A DNA stretch of 12,408 nt, from contig CAMTJB010000012.1 of the NCBI GenBank assembly GCA_947072715.1, forward strand, positions 1 to 12,408, given 5' to 3'. A program made the translations under genes and the position numbers. Shown here in pieces: positions 1 through 8,144 of the stretch (positions within the stretch are counted from its first letter, which is position 1; each line of letters opens with the position of its first letter). Source of the stretch: an uncultured Fusobacteriaceae bacterium. Lineage in GTDB: Bacteria > Fusobacteriota > Fusobacteriia > Fusobacteriales > Fusobacteriaceae. Below the pieces are notes generated by a model that saw only the letters and a list, made by a program, of their open reading frames with translations, had not been told where the DNA came from and did not search any database.

Positions 1-19
1 TTTCTTCAAAATCAATCAT
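1..19 (-). CDS. start of a gene running off the left edge, unidentified
   Basis: An ATG at 19-17 begins the reading frame MIDFEE and continues off the window. It is preceded by an AGGTGGG Shine-Dalgarno-like sequence (plus positions 29-35) with 9 nt of spacing, which is a normal layout here. The frame is also open upstream to a GTG at 58-56, which would add SLNTISIGGNKT, but that GTG has no good ribosome binding site. The gene would follow ispG by 55 nt (ATG) or 16 nt (GTG) and is probably the next member of the same operon. Too little is visible to name a function. Confidence 0.4.
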
Positions 20-74
20 AGTTTTATTCCCACCTATACTTATAGTATTTAGACTCACCTTTTTTAAAAAAAGT

Positions 75-1127
75 TTATTTTTTTTTTAAATCATCTTCTA
101 TAATTTTTCTTAACTCTTCTAATATTTCCTTTTCTTCTACTTTTTTTATAATTAAACCTTTTTTAAAAAGTACTCCAACACCTTTTCCACCAGCTACTCC
201 ATAATCAGCTTCTTTCGCTTCTCCAGGTCCATTTACAATACATCCCATTACTGCTATCTTTATATTTAAATCTTTGTTTTTAAACTCTTTTTCTACTTCT
301 TTTGCAAGACCTATTAAATCTATTTCAGTTCTCCCGCAAGTTGGACATGAAACTATTTCAGTTCCTTTTCTTAATCCTAAAACTTGTAAAATTTCTTTAG
401 CTACCTTTATCTCTTCCACAGGATCCTCAGTTAAAGATACTCTAATTGTAGATCCTATATTATCTACAAGCAAACTTCCTATTCCAATTGCTGACTTTAT
501 AGATCCTTGGAAGGCTGTTCCTGCTTCTGTTACTCCTAAGTGAAGAGGATAATCAACTAATTTAGAAATCTTTCTATAAGCTTCAACCATCATTCTTACA
601 TTGCTTGATTTTATTGATATAATAATATCCTTAAAATTATACTTTTCAAGAAGTGCTACGTGATACATAGCACTTTCTACCATTCCATCAGCACAAGCAT
701 GACCATATTTTTCTAAAATATGTTTTTCTATTGAGCCAGAATTTACCCCTATTCTTATAGGGATATTTTTTTCTTTAGCTTTCTCTACAACAATTTTTAC
801 TTTATCATCATCACCAATATTTCCCGGATTGATTCTAAGTTTATCTATTCCATTTTCAATAGCTAAAATTGCCAATTTATAATCAAAATGTATATCTGCA
901 ACCAAGGGGATATTTACTTTCTTCTTTATCTCAGATATTGCTGCTGCTGCTTCTGGGGTATTTACAGTCATTCTAACAAGCTGACACCCTTCTTTTTCTA
1001 AGGCTAATATCTGTTTTACTGTTTTTTCAACATCTGAAGTATTAGTATTTGTCATAGATTGGATAATCACTTCATTTTCTCCACCTATTATTATATCTCT
1101 TACTTTTACTTCCCTTGTTTTATACAT
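75..1127 (-). CDS. ispG: (E)-4-hydroxy-3-methylbut-2-enyl-diphosphate synthase (flavodoxin/ferredoxin), MEP pathway
   Basis: IspG (GcpE) is the cytoplasmic iron-sulfur enzyme that reductively converts 2-C-methyl-D-erythritol 2,4-cyclodiphosphate to HMBPP, the penultimate step of MEP isoprenoid synthesis. The 350-residue length fits the short bacterial form. The N-terminal part (about 1-245) is the TIM-barrel domain, with the family's VIIQSMTNT near the start and LRINPGNIG at 97-105. The C-terminal part carries the [4Fe-4S] ligands: Cys261 and Cys264 in SCPTCGRTE, Cys296 in [10 protein letters not shown] and Glu303. The ATG is preceded by AAGGAGAAG at a normal distance. It lies 31 nt after the M23 peptidase gene and is probably cotranscribed with it. 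The C-terminus ends in a run of lysines coded by A-rich codons. Isoprenoid precursors made here would feed undecaprenyl phosphate and quinone synthesis, a loose link to the neighbouring cell wall gene. Confidence 0.97.
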   Translation of the reverse strand: MYKTREVKVRDIIIGGENEVIIQSMTNTNTSDVEKTVKQILALEKEGCQLVRMTVNTPEAAAAISEIKKKVNIPLVADIHFDYKLAILAIENGIDKLRINPGNIGDDDKVKIVVEKAKEKNIPIRIGVNSGSIEKHILEKYGHACADGMVESAMYHVALLEKYNFKDIIISIKSSNVRMMVEAYRKISKLVDYPLHLGVTEAGTAFQGSIKSAIGIGSLLVDNIGSTIRVSLTEDPVEEIKVAKEILQVLGLRKGTEIVSCPTCGRTEIDLIGLAKEVEKEFKNKDLNIKIAVMGCIVNGPGEAKEADYGVAGGKGVGVLFKKGLIIKKVEEKEILEELRKIIEDDLKKK

Positions 1128-1158
1128 AATAATCTTCTCCTTGCTTGCATAAAATTAT

Positions 1159-2232
1159 TTATCTCATTGATGCTTTTAATGGATCAATTGTTTTTCCATC
1201 TTTTCTTACTTCATAATGTAAATGTGGACCTGTTGATCTACCTGAATTTCCTGTTAAACCAATAACTTGACCTTGTTGAACTACATCTCCTTTATTTACA
1301 TCCATACTTTGTAAATGAGCATATCTAGTCTCATATCCACCTTCATGCTGTATCATAATTATTTTTCCATATCCACTCTTATAACCAGAATATATTACAG
1401 TTCCTTTTTGTGCAGCTCTAAATGGAATATATCTTGCTTTTAAATCAACACCAGCATGCATAATATATCTTTTTAAAATTGGATGGAATCTTGTTCCATA
1501 TGGACTGTTAACACCTGAATATTTTATTGGCATTGCAAATCCACTTACTGGTTTAGGAAGAATCGATTTTTTAGGAACAGGTGTTGCCTCTATCAATTGT
1601 TTTCTAATAATTTTTATTGATGGATTCTTAATAAAAATTTCCTGTCCTAAATCTAACTCATCATTCTCTAAAGAGTTATACCTTCTAATATCATTTATCT
1701 TAACTCCATATCTTTGAGCTATTTTAAATAATGAATCACCTTTTTTCACTTTGTAAAACAATCCGTTTTCAGATGGAATCTTTAATTTATCTCCAACTCT
1801 TAATACCTTTGTATTTTTAGGATTATTTATTTTTATCATCTCTTCTGTAACATTATATTCTTCAGCTATGAGTGATAATGCATCACCTTTTTTAACAAAA
1901 TATTCTGTATAAGTTACTTTTTTTACATCTTGTACTGGCTCTTTTTCAACAGATTCTTTTTTAACATTTTCAGTTCCTGTCTCTGTTTCTGTTTCAGATT
2001 CTGAAATTTGTTTTTTTACTTTTCCATCTTCATCAATATAATAATCTCTTTGAGTCGTGAAATAATTTGTAGATAATATTTGCTCCCCTTGGTCATTACT
2101 ATTATCGTAAGAGTAATACTCTGTAAATCTAGTTGTATCTACTACTTCTTCTTGAAATATTGTTAATTCTTCTATAGCGTATGAGAATATAATTATTAAG
2201 ATTATTAAAAAATTAAATCTTAATCTTAACAT
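1159..2232 (-). CDS. membrane-anchored or secreted LysM/M23 peptidoglycan endopeptidase
   Basis: This is a 357-residue cell wall hydrolase of the M23 (lysostaphin/NlpD/MepM) type. Residues about 5-20 form a hydrophobic segment near the N-terminus with no evident lipobox, so it is either a signal peptide or an uncleaved anchor. A charged, Glu/Thr-rich linker (about 65-105) follows. Two LysM peptidoglycan-binding repeats span about 109-153 (FVKKGDALSLIAEEYNV) and 158-202 (YKVKKGDSLFKIAQRYGV). The M23 domain occupies about 230-357 with the full set of active-site residues: His259 and Asp263 in HAGVD, His306 in RYAHL, and His337 and His339 in GPHLHYEV. An intact set argues for an active zinc endopeptidase cutting peptide cross-links, not a degenerate EnvC/NlpD-like activator. 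The start has a strong AAGGGGGA site 13 nt after the rho stop, which indicates cotranscription with rho. The exact substrate bond cannot be told from sequence. Confidence 0.93.
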   Translation of the reverse strand: MLRLRFNFLIILIIIFSYAIEELTIFQEEVVDTTRFTEYYSYDNSNDQGEQILSTNYFTTQRDYYIDEDGKVKKQISESETETETGTENVKKESVEKEPVQDVKKVTYTEYFVKKGDALSLIAEEYNVTEEMIKINNPKNTKVLRVGDKLKIPSENGLFYKVKKGDSLFKIAQRYGVKINDIRRYNSLENDELDLGQEIFIKNPSIKIIRKQLIEATPVPKKSILPKPVSGFAMPIKYSGVNSPYGTRFHPILKRYIMHAGVDLKARYIPFRAAQKGTVIYSGYKSGYGKIIMIQHEGGYETRYAHLQSMDVNKGDVVQQGQVIGLTGNSGRSTGPHLHYEVRKDGKTIDPLKASMR

Positions 2233-2245
2233 CTATTCCCCCTTA

Positions 2246-3466
2246 TTATTTTTTTAGCATCTCGTTATTATTTTCTGTAGCTTCTATTAGATCAATAAAT
2301 TTTTTAGTTGCATTTACCTTATCAAGTTGAGAAAGGTGTCTTCTTATTGTCCATATTTTATCTAGTTTTTCCTTTGGAATTAATAATTCTTCTTTTCTAG
2401 TTCCTGATTTTTGAATATCGATAGCTGGATAAATTCTCAACTCTGCTAAAGTTCTATCGAGTTGAATCTCTAAATTTCCAGTTCCTTTAAATTCTTCAAA
2501 TATAACTTCATCCATCTTACTTCCTGTATCTATAAGAGCTGTAGCTATTATTGTTAAACTCCCTCCACCTTTAATATTTCTAGCTGATCCAAAAAACTTT
2601 TTAGGATAATATAGAGCACTTGGATCTATACCACCAGATATAAGTTTTCCTGAAGAGGGTATAACTATATTATAAGCTCTTGAAAGTCTTGTAATAGAAT
2701 CCATTAAAATAACTATATGATGTCCATCTTCAATTTTTCTCTTGGCTTTTTCTAAAACCATTTCTGTGACTTTTATATGATTTCTTGGTTCTTCATCAAA
2801 AGTAGACGAATATACTAGCGCACCTTTGACATTTTCAATTATATCTGTTACCTCTTCAGGTCTTTCATCTATCAGAAGTAACCAAACTTCAACATCTTTG
2901 TTATTTTCAATAATTGAATTTGCTAAGCTACTTAACAAAATAGTTTTTCCAGCTTTAGGAGGTGCTACTATAAGTCCTCTTTGACCTTTTCCTATTGGAG
3001 CTATAATATCAATCATTCTTCCTGCAATATTTTTTTTATCTGTCTCCAACATAATCTGTTCTGTAGGATATGAAGGTTTCAATTCATCAAAAGCAACTCT
3101 TGCTTCTGCTTTTGCATTTGATTGTCCATTTATAAGAAAAACTTTCTTTAAACCATAATTTTTTTCTTCACCAACAGGTTCTCTTACTTCACCAACAACA
3201 ATATCTTCATATCTTAATTTAAATCTTTTTATTTGAGATGCTGATACATAAATATCTTTTTCAACACTAGTATTTCTTAAAAAACCATATCCATCAGGTA
3301 ATATATCTAAAGATCCAACCCCTAGCGTCACTCCTTCTTGCTGTTCAAAATGATTTTTAATTAGTTGAATAATATCATTTTTTTTATTTTTACTACCTAA
3401 GTCAATATTTAATTCTTTTGCTATTTCACTTAATTCTTTTAAAAAAAATCTATCCAACTCTAACAT
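2246..3466 (-). CDS. rho: transcription termination factor Rho
   Basis: Rho is the hexameric RNA-dependent ATPase/helicase that ends transcription at non-intrinsic sites. At 406 residues it is close to the E. coli length, with no large insertion in the N-terminal domain. Residues about 1-45 are the helical N-terminal subdomain. The primary RNA-binding cold-shock-like fold follows, with the RNP1-like GYGFLR at 59-64. The ATPase core has Walker A APPKAGKT at 168-175, Walker B IVILMDS at 251-257, the secondary-site loop region SGGID at 277-281 and the conserved [13 protein letters not shown] at 293-305. The ATG has an AAGGGGAT ribosome binding site. The gene sits 17 nt after miaB and 13 nt before the M23 gene, so all three are probably one transcript. 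No Rho-specific autoregulatory element could be recognised in the short upstream gap. Confidence 0.98.
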   Translation of the reverse strand: MLELDRFFLKELSEIAKELNIDLGSKNKKNDIIQLIKNHFEQQEGVTLGVGSLDILPDGYGFLRNTSVEKDIYVSASQIKRFKLRYEDIVVGEVREPVGEEKNYGLKKVFLINGQSNAKAEARVAFDELKPSYPTEQIMLETDKKNIAGRMIDIIAPIGKGQRGLIVAPPKAGKTILLSSLANSIIENNKDVEVWLLLIDERPEEVTDIIENVKGALVYSSTFDEEPRNHIKVTEMVLEKAKRKIEDGHHIVILMDSITRLSRAYNIVIPSSGKLISGGIDPSALYYPKKFFGSARNIKGGGSLTIIATALIDTGSKMDEVIFEEFKGTGNLEIQLDRTLAELRIYPAIDIQKSGTRKEELLIPKEKLDKIWTIRRHLSQLDKVNATKKFIDLIEATENNNEMLKK

Positions 3467-3483
3467 TTTAATCCCCTTTTTTA

Positions 3484-4791
3484 TTAAACTATCTCACCGT
3501 AAAGTGTCCATGTCTTATAATCATTTATTTTAACATTTACAAATTCTCCTGCAAGAGAGATGTCTCCCTTGAATATAACAACTTTATTTGTACTTGTTCT
3601 TCCTGTTAGCATCTCTTTATTTTTCTTACTTTCACCTTCAACTAAAACTTTTTCAACTCTTCCTACAAAGGGAGCATTCGCTGTTTTTGACTTTTCATTT
3701 TGTAACTCTATTAGTCTTTGAAGTCTGCTTTTCTTAACTTCTTCATCGATTTGTCCTTCCATCTCAGCTGCTTTTGTCCCTTTTCTAATTGAGTACATAA
3801 ACATAAATGAATTATCAAAACCTACTTTTTGTACAACATCTAAAGTATCTAAGAAATCCTCTTCCTCTTCATAAGGGAATCCTACGATAATATCTGCTGT
3901 TATTCCTGAATTTGGCACTCTTGCTTTTACTTTTTCAATAAGAGAAAGATACTGCTCTTTTGTATATCCTCTATTCATTAATTTTAAAACTTTACTTGAC
4001 CCTGATTGTAATGGAATATGAATAGACTTTGTAATCTTATCACATGTTGCTATTGCATCGATTACATCATCACTAAAATCTCTTGGGTGAGGAGATATAA
4101 ATCTTACCCAAAAATCTCCCTCAATTTTTTCAATTTCACATAATAACTTAGCAAAATTTTCTCCTGTTTTTAAATCTTTTCCATAAGAGTTTACATTTTG
4201 CCCTAGTAATATTATCTCTTTAAATCCTTTTTTTACATACCCTTTTATCTCTTCAATAATTTCTTTCATAGGAACTGAACGTTCTCTTCCTCTTACATAT
4301 GGAACAATACAATAAGTACAGAAGTTATTACAACCATAAGTAATTGGAATTGATGCTGTATATTTAGAATCAAAATCTGCATCTAACGTTGGCGGAAGTT
4401 CATCTCCATCTCCTACGTATATAACTGATTTAAAATCTCCACTTTCTATTTTTTCAATAGCTTGTGGTATCTTCCCTATATTTTGATTTCCCATTACTAT
4501 ATCTATTATTGGGAATTTTTTAGCTAAAGCCTCACCTTGCTCTTGAGCAAAACAACCAGTTATTCCTATTATTGTTCCTTGTTTCTCTTTTTGTAGTTTT
4601 AATTCTCCTAGTTTTCCATAAATTTGAGTGGCAGCTCCTTCTCTTACTGTACAAGTATTTAAAAATACTGCATCTGTTTCAGATAAATCCTCTGTCATCT
4701 CATAACCCATATTTGTTAACATACTTTTTATTTTCGCACTTTCATTTACGTTCATTTGACATCCGTAAGTGATGATCATCGCTTTTTTCAA
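3484..4791 (-). CDS. miaB: tRNA-2-methylthio-N6-isopentenyladenosine37 synthase (radical SAM methylthiotransferase)
   Basis: MiaB adds the 2-methylthio group to N6-isopentenyladenosine at position 37 of tRNAs that read codons starting with U, using two [4Fe-4S] clusters and S-adenosylmethionine. The 435-residue protein has the three family domains. The N-terminal UPF0004 domain carries auxiliary cluster ligands Cys11 (TYGCQMN), Cys47 (NTCTVRE) and Cys80 (TGCFAQ). The radical SAM domain has CNNFCTYC, Cys154, Cys158 and Cys161. A C-terminal TRAM RNA-binding domain covers about 372-435. The TYGCQMN start, CTVRE motif and total length favour MiaB over MtaB or RimO. The start is TTG at 4791-4789, supported by a GGAGG 7 nt upstream; the next in-frame ATG (codon 5) would be about 19 nt from that site. 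It is the first gene of the miaB-rho-M23-ispG cluster. Confidence 0.95.
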   Translation of the reverse strand: MKKAMIITYGCQMNVNESAKIKSMLTNMGYEMTEDLSETDAVFLNTCTVREGAATQIYGKLGELKLQKEKQGTIIGITGCFAQEQGEALAKKFPIIDIVMGNQNIGKIPQAIEKIESGDFKSVIYVGDGDELPPTLDADFDSKYTASIPITYGCNNFCTYCIVPYVRGRERSVPMKEIIEEIKGYVKKGFKEIILLGQNVNSYGKDLKTGENFAKLLCEIEKIEGDFWVRFISPHPRDFSDDVIDAIATCDKITKSIHIPLQSGSSKVLKLMNRGYTKEQYLSLIEKVKARVPNSGITADIIVGFPYEEEEDFLDTLDVVQKVGFDNSFMFMYSIRKGTKAAEMEGQIDEEVKKSRLQRLIELQNEKSKTANAPFVGRVEKVLVEGESKKNKEMLTGRTSTNKVVIFKGDISLAGEFVNVKINDYKTWTLYGEIV

Positions 4792-4798
4792 TTTTTTT

Positions 4799-4803
4799 CC
4801 TCC
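4799..4803 (-). promoter_or_regulatory. ribosome binding site that decides the TTG start of miaB
   Basis: On the minus strand, GGAGG is followed by seven A residues and then TTG. This is ideal spacing for TTG and too far from the ATG at codon 5. Confidence 0.8.
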
Positions 4804-4883
4804 ATAATACCAATCTTATTCTTTTCATTTCTAGCTCTATTAAAGAGGTATCAACTATTTTTTTGATCTTTTATATTAATTTC

Positions 4884-4910
4884 ATTATATTAATAAACCT
4901 CTGTTTTAAC
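4884..4910 (-). promoter_or_regulatory. candidate promoter of the miaB-rho-M23-ispG operon
   Basis: The 220-nt gap between miaB and the glycosylase terminator must hold the promoter for the miaB operon if that terminator is effective. The best -10 is a perfect TATAAT (plus 4884-4889). The only -35-like sequence upstream is GTTAAA (plus 4905-4910) with a short 15-nt spacer, so the assignment is weak. The rest of the gap (4804-4883 and 4911-4945) is AT-rich with no other clear structure. Confidence 0.35.
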
Positions 4911-4945
4911 GTATAATTTTAACATATTTTTTTTAATAAATACAG

Positions 4946-4986
4946 AAAAAAAATAAGAGTCTCTAAATACTTAGACGACTCTTATT
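4946..4986 (-). terminator. intrinsic terminator at the end of the nucleoside operon
   Basis: Inverted arms at 4952-4966 and 4971-4986 form a 15-bp stem with a single bulged base at 4976 and a 4-nt loop (ATAC). Read on the minus strand the stem ends in GACTCTTATT and runs into a U tract (plus 4946-4951 is all A). It begins about 25 nt after the stop codon of the glycosylase gene, so it closes the pdp-to-glycosylase operon. Confidence 0.9.
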
Positions 4987-5011
4987 ACTATTTTGTTTTA
5001 ATATATTTTTT

Positions 5012-5665
5012 TTATTTAAAAATTTCTCCTGCTTCTAAATACCATAACAATAAATCCATTTTATCCATTCCAATTCCAACTTTCTCACAATAAGTTCTAA
5101 GTTTCTCTTCAATATCTTTATAAAGTTTAGGAGTAATTGTCTTAGGAACTTCAGGAATAATATCTAATCTAACTAAATTCTTTAAAATATGTCTATCTAA
5201 AATAGCTACATCTTCCCCAAAACCTACATTTCTAAGAAAATGACCAGCTTCTTTATAAGACATTCCTTTAATATTTTTTACAATCCACTCTCTCTTTTCA
5301 AAAGTTGTAGGCAGTGAATTAAAAAATTGTTTAGTTATAATTTTTCCAGATTCATCTTTCATCTGTTCTCTTAATTCCACTAAATATTTAGCTTTATTAT
5401 TTTTAAATCTTACAATATTAAGATATTCTGATATTGTTAAAGCATCTCCTGTAAAAAGTATTCCATCATTTCTTAAAGATGTTATAGCCTTCCAAGCATT
5501 TCTTGCTTTTGATTGAGGTGTTAATATACAAAAGGAAAGTTCTGAATGAATATCCTCATCACTACCATTTTTCCAAATTTCTTTAAATTCTATAAGTCTC
5601 TTATCTATATCTTTCTCTATCTGATTATAAACTTTTTTAATCTCTTCAAAATAAGTACTTTCCAA
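5012..5665 (-). CDS. Ogg2-type N-glycosylase/DNA-(apurinic) lyase, 8-oxoguanine repair
   Basis: This 217-residue protein belongs to the helix-hairpin-helix DNA glycosylase superfamily and matches the small Ogg2 branch best known from archaea, which removes 8-oxoguanine from DNA and nicks at the abasic site. Evidence is the hairpin and active-site segment IKGMSYKEAGHFLRNVGF (132-149), with Lys138 as expected catalytic lysine, followed by AILDRHIL with Asp157 as expected catalytic aspartate. It lacks the C-terminal iron-sulfur cysteine cluster of endonuclease III. The protein ends in Lys217; in archaeal Ogg2 the C-terminal lysine is reported to take part in base recognition (from memory). The start is TTG with GAGGTG just upstream. 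It is the last gene of the nucleoside operon, 12 nt after cdd, and is closed by a terminator. Confidence 0.88.
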   Translation of the reverse strand: MESTYFEEIKKVYNQIEKDIDKRLIEFKEIWKNGSDEDIHSELSFCILTPQSKARNAWKAITSLRNDGILFTGDALTISEYLNIVRFKNNKAKYLVELREQMKDESGKIITKQFFNSLPTTFEKREWIVKNIKGMSYKEAGHFLRNVGFGEDVAILDRHILKNLVRLDIIPEVPKTITPKLYKDIEEKLRTYCEKVGIGMDKMDLLLWYLEAGEIFK

Positions 5666-5670
5666 AATTT

Positions 5671-5676
5671 CACCTC
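5671..5676 (-). promoter_or_regulatory. ribosome binding site supporting the TTG start of the glycosylase
   Basis: GAGGTG lies 5 nt before TTG and directly after the cdd stop codon (plus 5678-5680). No in-frame ATG occurs until residue 102, so TTG is required. The layout suggests translational coupling to cdd. Confidence 0.75.
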
Positions 5677-5677
5677 T

Positions 5678-6070
5678 CTATAGCTCAAATCCGTAAGGAA
5701 GTAGCTCTTCCATTGTCATAATCTTATAATCTCTCTTTAAATTGGCAAGAATTATTACAGTTTTATCATGTGCAAACTCTTTCATAACTTGTCTGCAAGC
5801 TCCACAAGGAGAAACAGGATTTGTAGTATCTGCTACTACACAAATTATATCTATCTTTTGCATCCCATTTGAAATTGCAGTAAAAATTGCTGTTCTTTCT
5901 GCACAATTAGCTAATCCGTAAGAACCATTTTCCACATTTACACCTGAATAATGATTTCCTTTTTCATCTACAACAACAGCTCCAACTTTAAAATTAGAGT
6001 ACTTTGCATAAGAATTTTCTCTTGCTTTTATTGCTTCTTCTATTAGCTCTTTTATTTTATTCTCATTCAT
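5678..6070 (-). CDS. cdd: cytidine deaminase
   Basis: Cdd hydrolytically deaminates cytidine and deoxycytidine to uridine and deoxyuridine, making them substrates for the pyrimidine phosphorylase encoded upstream. The 130-residue length is that of the small tetrameric form found in Bacillus, not the larger E. coli dimer. The zinc and catalytic residues are Cys56-Ala-Glu58 (CAERTA) and Cys89/Cys92 in PCGACRQ. The substrate-binding segment GVNVENGSY includes Asn45 and Glu47. The ATG is preceded by an AAGGAAGTG site. The gene lies 41 nt after deoD and 12 nt before the glycosylase, in the same operon. I see no terminator or promoter in the deoD-cdd gap. Confidence 0.97.
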   Translation of the reverse strand: MNENKIKELIEEAIKARENSYAKYSNFKVGAVVVDEKGNHYSGVNVENGSYGLANCAERTAIFTAISNGMQKIDIICVVADTTNPVSPCGACRQVMKEFAHDKTVIILANLKRDYKIMTMEELLPYGFEL

Positions 6071-6111
6071 AATTTTTCACTTCCTTTCTTAAATAGAGAT
6101 TACTTTTAAGA

Positions 6112-6825
6112 TTAGTTAAGTTCTAAAGCCGCTTCTAAAGCAATCTCTATCATCTCTTTTAAACTTGTTTGTCTCTCTTCTGTAGATGTAGATTCTTTTG
6201 TAACTAAAGAATCTGATATTGTTAAAATTGTTAGAGCTCTCGCACCTAATTTAGCTGCAATTGTGTAAAGAGCTGAAGTTTCCATCTCTACGCATAAAAC
6301 TCCAAACTGAGCCCATTTTTTATAATCATCAAAATCATCACTATAAAATTCATCAGCTGTTAAAACATTTCCAGCTTTTATAGCTATATTTTTTCTTTCT
6401 GCTGCTTTTACCGCTCCATTAAATAATTCAAAGTTTGCTGTAGCTGCATAATCTGCTCCGTTAAATCTTAACTTGTTCATTCCTGACGTTGAAGAACTTG
6501 ACATAGCTAAAATAACGTCTCTAATTTTTACATCTTCTCTATATGATCCAGCAGTTCCAACTCTTATTAAATTTTTACAACCAAATTCAGTTATTAATTC
6601 ATTAGAATAAATACCGATTGAAGGGCATCCCATTCCAGTTCCTTGTACAGAAACTTTTTTCCCCTTATACATTCCAGTAAATCCATACATTCCTCTAACT
6701 TCATTATAACATACAACATCTGTTAAAAATGTTTCTGCTATCCATTTTGCTCTTAATGGATCTCCTGGTAATAAAACTGTTTCTGCGATGTCCCCTCTGT
6801 TTGCTTTAATATGTGGTGTTGCCAT
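6112..6825 (-). CDS. deoD: purine-nucleoside phosphorylase, DeoD (hexameric) type
   Basis: DeoD phosphorolyses purine ribo- and deoxyribonucleosides to free base and (deoxy)ribose-1-phosphate. The 237-residue protein starts with the type-specific [23 protein letters not shown]. Expected active-site residues by family pattern are His5, the phosphate-binding Gly-Asp-Pro at 21-23, Arg25, Arg44 and Arg88, the ribose-binding VEMET at 179-183, and the catalytic aspartate Asp205 in ISDSL. This pattern separates it from trimeric PNP and from uridine phosphorylase. The start has AAGGAGTG. The 102-nt gap upstream, toward deoB, is the longest inside the operon and contains a TATAAT hexamer without a convincing -35, so an internal promoter is possible but unproven. 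Confidence 0.97.
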   Translation of the reverse strand: MATPHIKANRGDIAETVLLPGDPLRAKWIAETFLTDVVCYNEVRGMYGFTGMYKGKKVSVQGTGMGCPSIGIYSNELITEFGCKNLIRVGTAGSYREDVKIRDVILAMSSSSTSGMNKLRFNGADYAATANFELFNGAVKAAERKNIAIKAGNVLTADEFYSDDFDDYKKWAQFGVLCVEMETSALYTIAAKLGARALTILTISDSLVTKESTSTEERQTSLKEMIEIALEAALELN

Positions 6826-6927
6826 AGTAAATCACTCCTTTTTCTATATTATATTTTAATTGTTTAACTACTTATATTATTATTTAATTACTTGTTTGAT
6901 TGATTATGAATTTTTTCTAGTACAGTT

Positions 6928-8109
6928 TTACTTTGTAATCTCTTTTGCAAAAGAATTTTCTAAATTAGTTTTTCCAAGAACTAAGTCCTCTATAGTAGCT
7001 GCTATACTTGCGAAAGTCGTTCTTACTCCTAAATTTACCCCTGATTTTAAATCTTTTCCATAAACTAAAAGTGGAATATACTCTCTTGTATGATCTGTTC
7101 CTTTATACGTTGGATCACATCCATGATCCGCTGTTATTATTAGTATCTCATCAGATTTTAGATTTTCGATAATTTCTGGAACATATTTATCAAACTCTTC
7201 TAAAGCTAATTTATAACCTTTAGGGTCTCTTCTATGACCATATTTCATATCAAAATCAACTAGATTTGTAAATATTAATCCTTTTGTATCTTCTTTAAGA
7301 GCTACAATAGTTTTTAATATTCCATCTAAATTATCTTTATTTGTTCCTCTACTTTGAGTAAGACCAACACCAGCAAATATATCAGAAGTTTTTCCAATTC
7401 CTACAACCTCTAGTCCACTTGCTTTAACTCTATCTAACATACTTTCCATAGGTGGCAATACTGAATAATCATGTCTATTTGCTGTTCTTGCAAACTTCCC
7501 TTTTCCATCACCTAAATAAGGTCTTGCTATTACTCTTGCAACAGGTGATAATTCCTCACAAATCTCTAAGGCAATTTTGCAAGCTGAGTATAACTCTTCT
7601 AAAGATATATGTTCTTCATGAGCCGCTATTTGAAGCACTGGATCTGCTGAAGTATATATGATTAAGGCTCCTGTAGCTATTTGCTCCTCTCCATATACAT
7701 CTAAAACTTCAGTCCCTGAATATGGAAGATTACAAATAACTTTTCTTCCTGTTCTTTCCTCGATAGCTTTTATTGTTGCTTCTGGAAATCCTTTCGCATA
7801 TGTTGGAAATCCTTTTTCAGGAATAATCCCTGCAATTTCCCAATGACCTGTTGTAGTGTCTTTTCCTATTGATTTTTCATCGGCTTTTCCATAACATCCT
7901 GTTGGAGTTGCCTCTTTTTTTACACCTAATACATCAATTATATTTCCTAATCCTAGTTTCCCCATATTAGGAAGCTGAATTCCACCTGTTACTAAGGCTA
8001 TTTGTCCTAATGTATTAGCTCCTTCATCTCCGTAATTTTTAGAATCTGGAGTATATCCTACCCCTAAACTATCTAATACTATTATAGTTGCTCTTTCTAT
8101 TTTTTTCAT
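6928..8109 (-). CDS. deoB: phosphopentomutase
   Basis: DeoB interconverts ribose- or deoxyribose-1-phosphate and the 5-phosphate, linking the phosphorylases to DeoC and the pentose pathway. It is a 393-residue alkaline-phosphatase-superfamily enzyme using two manganese ions. Visible metal-site residues are Asp13 (VLDSLG), Asp287 and His292 in VDFDMKYGH, Asp328 and His329 in TADHG, and His340 in DHTRE. The phospho-acceptor threonine is expected at Thr86 in KDTTTGHWE. These positions are one more than those I recall for the Bacillus cereus enzyme, so all key residues are present. The ATG has a strong GGAGGAG site. The gene follows deoC by 35 nt. Confidence 0.98.
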   Translation of the reverse strand: MKKIERATIIVLDSLGVGYTPDSKNYGDEGANTLGQIALVTGGIQLPNMGKLGLGNIIDVLGVKKEATPTGCYGKADEKSIGKDTTTGHWEIAGIIPEKGFPTYAKGFPEATIKAIEERTGRKVICNLPYSGTEVLDVYGEEQIATGALIIYTSADPVLQIAAHEEHISLEELYSACKIALEICEELSPVARVIARPYLGDGKGKFARTANRHDYSVLPPMESMLDRVKASGLEVVGIGKTSDIFAGVGLTQSRGTNKDNLDGILKTIVALKEDTKGLIFTNLVDFDMKYGHRRDPKGYKLALEEFDKYVPEIIENLKSDEILIITADHGCDPTYKGTDHTREYIPLLVYGKDLKSGVNLGVRTTFASIAATIEDLVLGKTNLENSFAKEITK

Positions 8110-8144
8110 GTTAACTCCTCCACACTTTAATATGTATATGGATA

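Noticed and set aside
60..95. Long T and A runs after ispG as a possible terminator
   Set aside because: The T6/A7 symmetric run has no GC-bearing stem, and the poly-T on the plus strand is simply the lysine codons at the end of ispG.
274..543. Plus-strand open frame of 89 codons inside ispG
   Set aside because: It is antisense to an intact ispG, has no ribosome binding site of note and no recognisable protein features.
6826..6927. Internal promoter or regulatory site in the deoB-deoD gap
   Set aside because: A TATAAT occurs on the minus strand but no acceptable -35 lies 15-19 nt upstream, and no hairpin is evident. Left as a remark under deoD.
7658..7846. Plus-strand open frame inside deoB, and similar ones within rho, miaB and deoC regions
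   Set aside because: All are shadows of conserved minus-strand genes with biased codon positions.
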